Below, piece after piece: positions 1 through 5,155 of a DNA stretch of 5,278 bases. Position 1 is the stretch's first letter; each line of letters begins with the position of its first letter. The notes beneath the pieces were generated by a model. The model saw only the letters and a list, made by a program, of their open reading frames with translations. It was not told the origin of the DNA and did not search any database. The position numbers and the translations under genes are program-made. The stretch lies in NCBI GenBank assembly GCA_028688235.1, contig JAQTYP010000244.1:1-5278 (forward strand), written 5' to 3'. The stretch comes from Methylomonas sp. Its GTDB lineage: Bacteria > Pseudomonadota > Gammaproteobacteria > Methylococcales > Methylomonadaceae.

Positions 1-1367
1 GGAAACGGACTGCCTGTAGCCACGATCGCCCTGCCCTGAGTCCATTCGATGATATCGCTAGGCGTCGCCTCGCAATTGGCGGTGGGATTGGACAATGGAA
101 ATATGATGGGGCGAGCATGATGGGAGGCGATAGCTTTGATCAAATCCTCGCCGAACAAGCCCGCAACACCCGAAAGGCCGAGCAAGACGCCGGGTTGGAC
201 ATGAGTCACCACATCCTGCAATGAAGGCAATTTGCCGTCCTCCAATCCCCACTCTTGATAGATTTCGGGAGGTTGTGCCAGCGGCAGCTTGTAGGCATCG
301 GCCGTTAAGCCTTCGACGACCAAACCGCGACCGTCTATCACGAAGATCTGCCGGCGAGCCTGTTCATCGCTAAGCCCGGCACGTACCATGCCGTCCTTGA
401 TAGCCTTGGCCACGCCTATGCCGCCGGCACCGGCACCGGCAACGACGACGATTTGATCGGCGAGCGATTCCCCTTTCAGTTTGCATGCGGACAGCAAACC
501 CGCCAGAGCCACGGCTCCCGTGCCTTGAATGTCATCGTTGAAGCATGGAACCAAATGTTGGTAGCGAGTCAGCACATCGAAGGCGACGTTTTTGGCAAAG
601 TCTTCCCACTGAATGATGGTCTTGGGCCATTTTTTATGGACGGCGGACACAAATTTATCGACCAGCTCGAAATAAGCTTCGCCTTCCAGTCGTCTGGTAT
701 GTATACCCAGATATTGAGGATCTTCCAGCAAACCATCGCGGTTAGTGCCGACATCCAGATTGACCGGCAGACTCTGAAATGGGCACAGCCCTCCCCCCGC
801 GGTATAAAGCGCCAGCTTGCCGATACAGATCGCCATTCCTCCCATGCCCTGATCGCCTATGCCTAGGATGGCAGAAGAGTCGGTAACGACGATCAAGCGG
901 ATATCGTGCCATGGATAGTCATCCAGGATTCTGTCGGCATGATCGATGTTGACGGCTGACAGGGTCAAGCCCCGTGCCGTGGTGTAAATGGAGCTGAACT
1001 GTTGTACCGCCGAACCGATAGTCGGGGTATAAACGATGGGTATCATTTCCTCCAAATGCCTCTCTAGCAATCCGTAAAACATCACTTCGGAACGCTCTTG
1101 GGTGGCGCGCAGAAACTGATATTTGGCCAAATCGTCCGACTGCTTGCGATAATTGGCGTAGAGCCTATCGGTTTGAACATCGAGATTGGTGATGCGCGGC
1201 GGCAGCAAACCTTCCAGCCCCAGCTCGACCCGTTCGTCGGCGGTAAAGGCGGAGCCTTTGTTGGTCGCGGGTAAACGCAATAAGACGATTCCTCGAACAC
1301 AAACGGCCATATAGGGGTTGCCATTGTCATCGATCTTATAATCGAAATAGTCGCTCAGTTTTGCCAT
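1..1367 (-). CDS. maeA: NAD-type malic enzyme, N-terminal 455 codons (runs off the window)
   Basis: Oxidatively decarboxylates L-malate to pyruvate and CO2 with reduction of NAD(P)+, a cytosolic link between the TCA cycle and pyruvate. The minus strand is open from the ATG at 1367-1365 to the window edge. Visible family landmarks are NKGSAF near residue 36, YTPT with the probable catalytic Tyr113, GIGDQGMGGM at 169-178, the probable general base Lys184 in IGKLALYTA, the metal ligands Glu255-Asp256 in QWEDF, and FNDDIQGTG at 276-283 with the third acidic ligand. The Rossmann loop is GAGAGG (311-316), and PLSNPT lies at 424-429. About 100 C-terminal residues should be missing compared with E. 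coli MaeA (565 aa). The start is supported by a GAGGGAAG-like Shine-Dalgarno at 1372-1379 on the minus strand. One oddity is Ala166 where many family members carry the GERI arginine. NAD preference is inferred from overall resemblance and is not proven. It is transcribed away from the antiporter gene. Confidence 0.95.
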   Translation of the reverse strand, partial: MAKLSDYFDYKIDDNGNPYMAVCVRGIVLLRLPATNKGSAFTADERVELGLEGLLPPRITNLDVQTDRLYANYRKQSDDLAKYQFLRATQERSEVMFYGLLERHLEEMIPIVYTPTIGSAVQQFSSIYTTARGLTLSAVNIDHADRILDDYPWHDIRLIVVTDSSAILGIGDQGMGGMAICIGKLALYTAGGGLCPFQSLPVNLDVGTNRDGLLEDPQYLGIHTRRLEGEAYFELVDKFVSAVHKKWPKTIIQWEDFAKNVAFDVLTRYQHLVPCFNDDIQGTGAVALAGLLSACKLKGESLADQIVVVAGAGAGGIGVAKAIKDGMVRAGLSDEQARRQIFVIDGRGLVVEGLTADAYKLPLAQPPEIYQEWGLEDGKLPSLQDVVTHVQPGVLLGLSGVAGLFGEDLIKAIASHHARPIIFPLSNPTANCEATPSDIIEWTQGRAIVATGSPF

Positions 1368-1412
1368 TACACTTCCCTCTTTTGTGATTGCCTTATATTC
1401 AGTTTAATCCAC

Positions 1413-1430
1413 CCTCGACATAATACGAGG
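1413..1430. repeat. Short inverted repeat in the divergent spacer
   Basis: CCTCG and CGAGG arms flank an 8-base AT-rich centre, about 45-60 bases upstream of the malic enzyme start. On the minus strand the centre reads TATTATGT and contains a -10-like TATTAT (5 of 6 to consensus), but no good -35 lies at 17 bases. It could be an operator over a promoter or a weak hairpin in the 5' leader. The rest of the 198-base spacer (1368-1565) shows no convincing promoter on either strand and no terminator. Confidence 0.3.
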
Positions 1431-1565
1431 CCCAACCCTTATTCTTTCTCGAACATAGGTGAATTTTTCAGGTTTTACGTCGCTTATCCATGATAGTCTT
1501 GCGTCTAAGCAAAGCCATCACCACCGCAATAAACCCGTCCACATTCAGGCATAGCACGCCAGACC

Positions 1566-2759
1566 ATGAGCATAACCGAAACCTTCTGCATTGCTTTGAC
1601 GCTGATACACGCCCTACCCTATTTGATTTGGCGTTTGGGCCGGACGGACTTTTACGCCCCGCTGGTCGTCATTCAGATATCGACCGGCATTGCACTGGGA
1701 CCCGGCGTCCTGGGAAAATTTGCGCCCGATATCTATCGCTTGATATTCAACGAACAAGTCATTCAATCTCTTAGCGGCATTGCCTGGTGGGCGGTGATGT
1801 TGTTCGTCTGGCTGGCGGGTATCGAGCTAAACATGCAGTCGACCTGGACGCACCGGCGGGAAACGGGTATCACCGCTCTGCTCGCATTGGGCATGCCCTT
1901 GCTGTTGGGTGCCATCGTTGCCGCTGGTCTGCTGTTATTCGACGGTTGGATGGGTACAAACGCCGCTTCATGGCAATTTATTTTAGGCATAGGCATGTCC
2001 TGCGCGGTGACCGCACTACCGATATTGATGCTGCTGATGGATAAAATGAATATCTTGAGACAACCTTTAGGTCAACGCATTTTGCGTTATGCCAGCGTAG
2101 ACGATATCGCGATTTGGGGAGTGCTGGCCTTCATCCTGATGGACTGGGAAAGAGCCGGCAGGCAACTGGGATTTTTACTGGCTTTTTCGCTGTTGGGCTA
2201 CGGCTTTCGCAAACTCGCGGTACGTCTGCCGGAAATCGACCGCTGGTATATTAGCTTGATATGGCTGGCTGTTTGTGGTTTTAGCGCCGACTGGTGCGGA
2301 CTGCATTTTATGGTCGGCGCCTTTTTGGCGGGTGTAGTCATGGACGGCCATTGGTTCGATCAGGACAGACTCGATGCCTTGCGCCATCACGTGTTATTGA
2401 TCATCATGCCGGTATTTTTTCTGAGTACCGGTTTGAAAACGAATTGGTCCTTGGGCGGATACGTTGTATTGCTGGCTGCAGCCATATTATTGTTTGCCTC
2501 CATCGCAGGGAAATGGCTAGGCATACAGTTGGCGGGCAAGTTTTTAAACTGGCCCAAGGGCGAAGCATCGGTGATCGCCTGGCTGCTGCAAACCAAGGCT
2601 TTGATCATGATCATTTTTGCCAATGTCCTGCTGGACAAGCTCATCATCAGTAGCGCGACCTTTACGGCCTTATTGTTTATGGCCGTCGCCAGTACTATGT
2701 TGACCGTGCCCATGGCCACGACCAGACTCCGGCGCATCGGTCAATTAACAGGAACTTAG
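1566..2759 (+). CDS. CPA2-family cation/proton antiporter, membrane domain only
   Basis: Predicted inner-membrane monovalent cation/H+ exchanger of 397 residues. It is hydrophobic throughout, with about 12 membrane segments estimated by eye. CPA2-like landmarks are GIALGPGVLG at 41-50, GIELN at 85-89 (compare GLELD), the membrane Asp-Asp pair at 179-180 in ASVDDIAIW, FFLSTGLK at 284-291, and LLQTKALIMIIFANVLLD at 340-357, which matches the NTKGLxELIVLNIGLD region of CHX/KefB relatives. An Asp-Asp pair in the equivalent helix marks electrogenic exchangers such as NapA, so H+-coupled Na+ or K+ export is plausible; the ion cannot be read from sequence. The protein ends after the transport domain and has no RCK/TrkA-N domain, unlike KefB and KefC. 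The ATG at 1566 is the only usual start after an in-frame TAA at 1530, but it lacks a clear Shine-Dalgarno. The next gene starts 68 bases downstream, so co-transcription is possible. Confidence 0.85.
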   Translation: MSITETFCIALTLIHALPYLIWRLGRTDFYAPLVVIQISTGIALGPGVLGKFAPDIYRLIFNEQVIQSLSGIAWWAVMLFVWLAGIELNMQSTWTHRRETGITALLALGMPLLLGAIVAAGLLLFDGWMGTNAASWQFILGIGMSCAVTALPILMLLMDKMNILRQPLGQRILRYASVDDIAIWGVLAFILMDWERAGRQLGFLLAFSLLGYGFRKLAVRLPEIDRWYISLIWLAVCGFSADWCGLHFMVGAFLAGVVMDGHWFDQDRLDALRHHVLLIIMPVFFLSTGLKTNWSLGGYVVLLAAAILLFASIAGKWLGIQLAGKFLNWPKGEASVIAWLLQTKALIMIIFANVLLDKLIISSATFTALLFMAVASTMLTVPMATTRLRRIGQLTGT

Positions 2760-2816
2760 CGTTTTCTGCTATCGAGACTACTTTGGTAATCCGGGTAAAC
2801 TTAAAGACAGCTAAGC

Positions 2817-2820
2817 GAGG
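2817..2820 (+). promoter_or_regulatory. Shine-Dalgarno deciding the miniprotein start
   Basis: GAGG, within AGCGAGG, sits 7 bases before the ATG at 2828. The same frame is open further upstream to a TTG at 2783, but that codon has no comparable site, so the ATG is preferred. Confidence 0.6.
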
Positions 2821-2827
2821 CGCGACT

Positions 2828-2983
2828 ATGTTTTGGCGCATTAAGTGGATACTGGCTCTGATGTTGCTGATGCTCATGGACATAGGCCCGTTCCCGATAA
2901 CGGCATCGCTCTGTCTGTATATCGTGATATTTAGGCCGCGCTGGTTCAAACGTTTTTTTTATCGGCTTTATTCCTCTGAATGA
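2828..2983 (+). CDS. 51-residue membrane miniprotein, function unknown
   Basis: I cannot assign this to a characterised family. The translation begins MFWRIKW, followed by a hydrophobic stretch (about residues 8-17), a DIGPFP turn at 18-23, a second hydrophobic stretch (about 24-35), and a basic aromatic tail (RPRWFKRFFYRLY, 36-48). It could form one long transmembrane helix or a tight hairpin, with the tail on the cytoplasmic face by the positive-inside rule. Three things support a real gene: a GAGG Shine-Dalgarno 7 bases upstream, an ATGA overlap with the start of the next gene, and membrane-protein composition. A run of eight T (2953-2960) lies in codons 42-45. Its position directly before the GGCT-like gene suggests coupled translation, and a membrane partner role is only a guess. 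The main alternative is a chance ORF providing a leader for the next gene. Confidence 0.65.
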   Translation: MFWRIKWILALMLLMLMDIGPFPITASLCLYIVIFRPRWFKRFFYRLYSSE

Positions 2984-3402
2984 CCACTCATTTTCTTTTT
3001 GTCTACGGCACGCTACGCAAATCGCCATACGGCCGCCTGCATCCCTATTTGAAAAATCATGCCATCTTTAGCGGTCGCGCCAGCCTGCCGGGCAAACTGT
3101 ATCGGATCGACCATTATCCTGGAGCTGTTCCGACTCCTGCTCGCAGCAGGCACCGGGTTTATGGCGAAGTGTACCGCTTGCTGCGACCGCAAAAAGTGCT
3201 AGCACTTCTGGACGAATACGAAGAATGCTCGGATAATTTTGCCGAGCCCCGCGAATATCGGCGAGTAGCGGAAACTGTAACACTGATGACCGGCCAACGT
3301 CTTCGAGCCTGGATTTATTGGTTTCGCTTCCCAATTGCCGGACTGAATCGGATCAAAAGTGGCGACTTCCTTATGCCTGCATTTGCCGGAGCTGGCAAGT
3401 GA
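2980..3402 (+). CDS. Gamma-glutamylcyclotransferase-like protein (AIG2/GGACT/YtfP family)
   Basis: A 140-residue soluble protein of the gamma-glutamylcyclotransferase fold. Characterised members release 5-oxoproline from gamma-glutamyl amines or peptides, but many bacterial members have unknown substrates. Family marks are FVYGTLR at residues 7-13 (substrate-binding loop), GKLYRIDHYPG near 38-48, YGEVYRL at 61-67, LDEYEEC at 77-83 with the probable catalytic Glu81, EYRR near 92-95, and an end resembling the usual W-x-Y ... SGDF pattern (111-130). Length is normal for the family. The ATG at 2980 overlaps the miniprotein stop as ATGA and has no strong Shine-Dalgarno of its own, which points to coupling. 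Its stop in turn overlaps the GTG of the hemerythrin gene. Glutathione or gamma-glutamyl amino acid turnover is the likely theme, but the substrate is not readable. Confidence 0.85.
   Translation: MTTHFLFVYGTLRKSPYGRLHPYLKNHAIFSGRASLPGKLYRIDHYPGAVPTPARSRHRVYGEVYRLLRPQKVLALLDEYEECSDNFAEPREYRRVAETVTLMTGQRLRAWIYWFRFPIAGLNRIKSGDFLMPAFAGAGK
3136..3150 (+). repeat. Perfect hairpin inside the GGCT-like gene
   Basis: CCTGCT and AGCAGG arms (6 bp, GC-rich) enclose a CGC loop. It lies over codons 53-57 of the GGCT-like gene. No T-run follows, so it is not an intrinsic terminator. It may simply reflect the codons for Pro-Ala-Arg-Ser-Arg. Confidence 0.35.
3388..3391 (+). promoter_or_regulatory. Shine-Dalgarno deciding the hemerythrin GTG start
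   Basis: GGAG lies 7 bases before the GTG at 3399. It favours that start over an ATG in the same frame at 3318, which would add 27 residues without family resemblance inside the upstream gene. Confidence 0.7.
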
Positions 3403-3830
3403 ATAAACCACGCAACAACATAATATGGCCCGAGTCCATGAGAACCGGCGTAGACTGCATGGATGAACAGCATCAAACGCTAGCCGACATGATTCGATTG
3501 GCCGACGCCCGATTACAAGATAACAGCAGTCGCGATATCGACGCCGTGATTCTGGATTTGCTGAGCTATGCGCTTTATCATTTCGACACCGAAGAGGAAT
3601 TAATGCGGCGATATGACTATCATTTTGCCGAGCGGGAGAAACATTGCCGGGAACACAGGCGATTTTCCGCTGCAATTACTCAATACCAACAAGAAATTAA
3701 CCAGGGCCAATCGGTTTCCGGAAGTGAATTATTGGGATTCGTTCGCGAATGGCTGACTCTACATATACTGATTACCGATAAACGACTCGGCAAATTCTTA
3801 TCCGGCAAGATCGAAACCAGTCATGATTAG
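3399..3830 (+). CDS. Bacteriohemerythrin (non-haem di-iron O2-binding protein)
   Basis: A four-helix-bundle protein of 143 residues from the GTG start, with no signal peptide and no extra domain. All seven di-iron ligands of the family are present: His25 (in DEQHQ), His61 and Glu65 (H-x3-E), His82 and His86 (H-x3-H), and His122 and Asp127 (H-x4-D, in HILITDK). The N-terminal IIWPESMRTGVDCMDEQH matches the typical W-x(n)-GV-x-x-x-DEQH opening. Characterised relatives reversibly bind O2; the Methylococcus capsulatus protein has been proposed to carry O2 to particulate methane monooxygenase. Whether this one stores, delivers or senses O2 cannot be read. The gene overlaps the GGCT-like gene by 4 bases (GTGA) and dtd by 8 bases, so it is probably translated from the same mRNA as both. 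Confidence 0.92.
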   Translation: MNKPRNNIIWPESMRTGVDCMDEQHQTLADMIRLADARLQDNSSRDIDAVILDLLSYALYHFDTEEELMRRYDYHFAEREKHCREHRRFSAAITQYQQEINQGQSVSGSELLGFVREWLTLHILITDKRLGKFLSGKIETSHD

Positions 3831-4275
3831 CATCATTCAACGCGTCAGCGAAGCCAAAGTCACGGTAGACGGTATAGCCATCGGTACCATAGGCACAGGC
3901 ATCATGGCCTTAGTCGCCGTCGAAAAACAAGACGACAAGGCCCAGGCCGATCGTTTATTGGAGAGGATATTGAATTACCGTATCTTTGCCGATGCCGACG
4001 ACAAAATGAATTTGAGCCTGCGCGACATTTCAGGCGGATTGTTGATCGTTCCGCAATTCACGTTGGCTGCGGACACACAAAAAGGCAACCGTCCGAGTTT
4101 CACTTCCGCAGCTGCTCCGGAAATGGGGCGTAGGCTATTCGATTATTTCCAGCAACAAGCGGAAAAACTGTATCCCGGCAGCCAATTCGGTCGATTCGGA
4201 GCAGACATGAAGGTAGCCTTGATCAACGACGGCCCCGTGACCTTCACGTTACGCTGTCAAGCGGCCGGAGTTTAA
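3823..4275 (+). CDS. dtd: D-aminoacyl-tRNA deacylase
   Basis: Cytosolic homodimeric editing enzyme of 150 residues that hydrolyses D-aminoacyl-tRNA, such as D-Tyr-tRNA, and also glycyl-tRNAAla. This stops D-amino acids entering translation. The whole protein follows the family: IQRVSEAKVTV at 5-15, LNYRIFAD at 50-57, MNLSL at 62-66, QFTLAADT at 78-85, KGNRPSF at 87-93, and the cross-subunit Gly-cisPro motif NDGPVT at 135-140 (Gly137-Pro138). Length equals the usual 145-150. One deviation is Pro77 in place of the Ser of the common SQFTL motif. The ATG at 3823 lies inside the end of the hemerythrin gene, whose TAG is at 3828-3830. It has only a poor Shine-Dalgarno, so translation probably depends on ribosomes finishing the upstream gene. 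dtd is the last gene of the overlapping chain. The following 100 bases contain no clear hairpin terminator. Confidence 0.95.
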   Translation: MISIIQRVSEAKVTVDGIAIGTIGTGIMALVAVEKQDDKAQADRLLERILNYRIFADADDKMNLSLRDISGGLLIVPQFTLAADTQKGNRPSFTSAAAPEMGRRLFDYFQQQAEKLYPGSQFGRFGADMKVALINDGPVTFTLRCQAAGV

Positions 4276-4361
4276 AGCTCTCAACTGATTTTTAACACTT
4301 TCTCCTTTATGAATCTTTTACTTTGCCGACGCCAGTCATGCTGAACATCGACAGCACACTT

Positions 4362-4371
4362 AAAAAGGAGG
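4362..4371 (+). promoter_or_regulatory. Near-ideal Shine-Dalgarno in front of the mini-ORF
   Basis: AAAAAGGAGG ends 5 bases before the ATG at 4377. It is the strongest ribosome-binding sequence in the window, stronger than the GGAG that serves pcm itself. The rest of the dtd-pcm spacer (4276-4361) shows only a poor promoter candidate, CTGATT-17-TATGAA, and no terminator. Confidence 0.6.
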
Positions 4372-4376
4372 CGCTT

Positions 4377-4418
4377 ATGCCTGATTCCAACCGACCGCCC
4401 TGCGGAGACGGGCCATGA
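4377..4418 (+). CDS. 13-residue leader ORF overlapping the pcm start
   Basis: The frame reads MPDSNRPPCGDGP and then TGA. The stop overlaps the pcm start as ATGA (4415-4418). The strong Shine-Dalgarno at 4365-4371 and the exact overlap suggest that ribosomes are loaded here and passed to pcm by coupling. An in-frame ATG at 4338 would lengthen it to 26 residues but lacks a ribosome-binding site. It is in a different frame from pcm, so it is not simply a pcm extension. The peptide is proline-rich with no run of one amino acid, so classical attenuation is not evident. It might also be chance. Confidence 0.4.
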   Translation: MPDSNRPPCGDGP

Positions 4419-5083
4419 GCAATCTGCAGCAAATGCTGGAGGATATCGAAAAGGAAGTCGATCTAACCCGTCATTTCATAGGCAAAGACCGATTGGATAG
4501 CCGCGTGATGGTTGCGATGGAAAGCATACCCCGACATGAATTCCTGCCGGAAGATTTGCGTTATCTGGCTTATCGCAATGGCCCGGCACCCATAGGATCG
4601 GGGCAAACCATCTCTCAGCCCTTTATCGTCGCCTTGATGACGGATTTGCTGGAAACCAAGCCTGAGCATGACATCCTGGAAATCGGCACCGGCTCCGGTT
4701 ATCAAGCCGCCGTTTTGTCGCAACTGGTTTCCTGTGTTTATTCGGTCGAAATCATCGAAAGACTGGCCGCCGACGCCGGGAAAAGACTTCAAAGTCTCGG
4801 CTACGCCAACGTGGTGGTCCGCAACGACAACGGCTATCACGGCTGGCCTGAACACGCCCCCTATGACGGCATCATCGTCACGGCGGCCGCGCCCCACGTA
4901 CCGCAATCATTGGTCGATCAGTTACGCATAGGCGCCCGCTTGGTTCTACCTGTCGGCCACCCCTACGGCTACCAGGAACTAATAGTCATAGAAAAAAAGT
5001 CCGAACATCAATTAGAAAGCCGGACGATACTCGGCGTGCGCTTTGTACCGATGACCGGCGTGCATAACAAATCGCCGGACTAA
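4415..5083 (+). CDS. pcm: Protein-L-isoaspartate O-methyltransferase
   Basis: SAM-dependent repair enzyme of 222 residues. It methylates the carboxyl group of L-isoaspartyl residues in damaged proteins so that they can revert through a succinimide; it is cytosolic. Key segments are IPRHEFLPE at 38-46, the substrate loop GSGQTISQPF at 61-70, SAM motif I ILEIGTGSGY at 87-96, the acidic strand end VYSVEI at 108-113, motif II around PYDGIIVTAAAP at 149-160, motif III LRIGARLVLPVG at 170-181, and RFVPMTGV near the C-terminus. Length is slightly above the 208 residues of E. coli Pcm. The ATG has a GGAG 7 bases upstream (4404-4407) that lies within the leader ORF. The gene is not next to surE, nlpD or rpoS here, unlike the E. 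coli arrangement. purE follows after 72 bases with its own promoter candidate. Confidence 0.95.
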   Translation: MSNLQQMLEDIEKEVDLTRHFIGKDRLDSRVMVAMESIPRHEFLPEDLRYLAYRNGPAPIGSGQTISQPFIVALMTDLLETKPEHDILEIGTGSGYQAAVLSQLVSCVYSVEIIERLAADAGKRLQSLGYANVVVRNDNGYHGWPEHAPYDGIIVTAAAPHVPQSLVDQLRIGARLVLPVGHPYGYQELIVIEKKSEHQLESRTILGVRFVPMTGVHNKSPD

Positions 5084-5106
5084 CCGACGGCAAAAACTGG
5101 CTTTTA

Positions 5107-5115
5107 TGCGATAAT
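5107..5115 (+). promoter_or_regulatory. Extended -10 promoter candidate for purE
   Basis: TGCGATAAT matches the extended -10 form TG-n-TATAAT at 7 of 8 defined positions and sits about 40 bases before the purE start. No good -35 is found 16-18 bases upstream, as is common for extended -10 promoters. No complete PurR-type palindrome was recognised nearby. Confidence 0.45.
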
Positions 5116-5155
5116 CTCGGCGTTTTAGCTAACTGGATAAAACCGGAGATTTTGC

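Noticed and set aside
425..441. Tandem GGCACC-like hexamers in the malic enzyme
   Set aside because: They encode the Gly-Ala repeats of the Rossmann loop GAGAGG, so protein function explains the repeat.
453..866. A plus-strand open frame of 137 codons antisense to the malic enzyme
   Set aside because: The minus strand here encodes conserved malic enzyme motifs, including the metal ligands. The plus-strand translation resembles nothing and is a by-product of codon composition.
2602..2613. Perfect 12-base palindrome TGATCATGATCA
   Set aside because: It lies inside the antiporter gene over hydrophobic codons (Leu-Ile-Met-Ile-Ile), and a chance palindrome is the simplest reading.
2783..2827. 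TTG start giving a 66-residue version of the miniprotein
   Set aside because: There is no ribosome-binding site before the TTG, whereas the ATG at 2828 has GAGG at proper spacing.
2953..2960. Run of eight T as a slippage site that might fuse the miniprotein to the GGCT-like protein
   Set aside because: A one-base T insertion would enter the GGCT frame, but an in-frame TGA at 2977-2979 stops it just before the ATG, so no fusion results.
3318..3398. Upstream ATG extension of the hemerythrin
   Set aside because: The extra 27 residues lie in another frame of the GGCT-like gene and lack family resemblance; the GTG at 3399 has a good Shine-Dalgarno and a coupled overlap.
51..4447. GATATC occurs seven times, at 51, 900, 1676, 1728, 2103, 3534 and 4442
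   Set aside because: About 1.3 would be expected by chance, but all copies lie in genes rich in Asp-Ile and Ile codons and show no regular spacing, so composition is a sufficient explanation.
5070..5106. Possible terminator between pcm and purE
   Set aside because: Only a 4-bp GCCG/CGGC stem with a large loop can be drawn, followed by A-rich rather than T-rich sequence.
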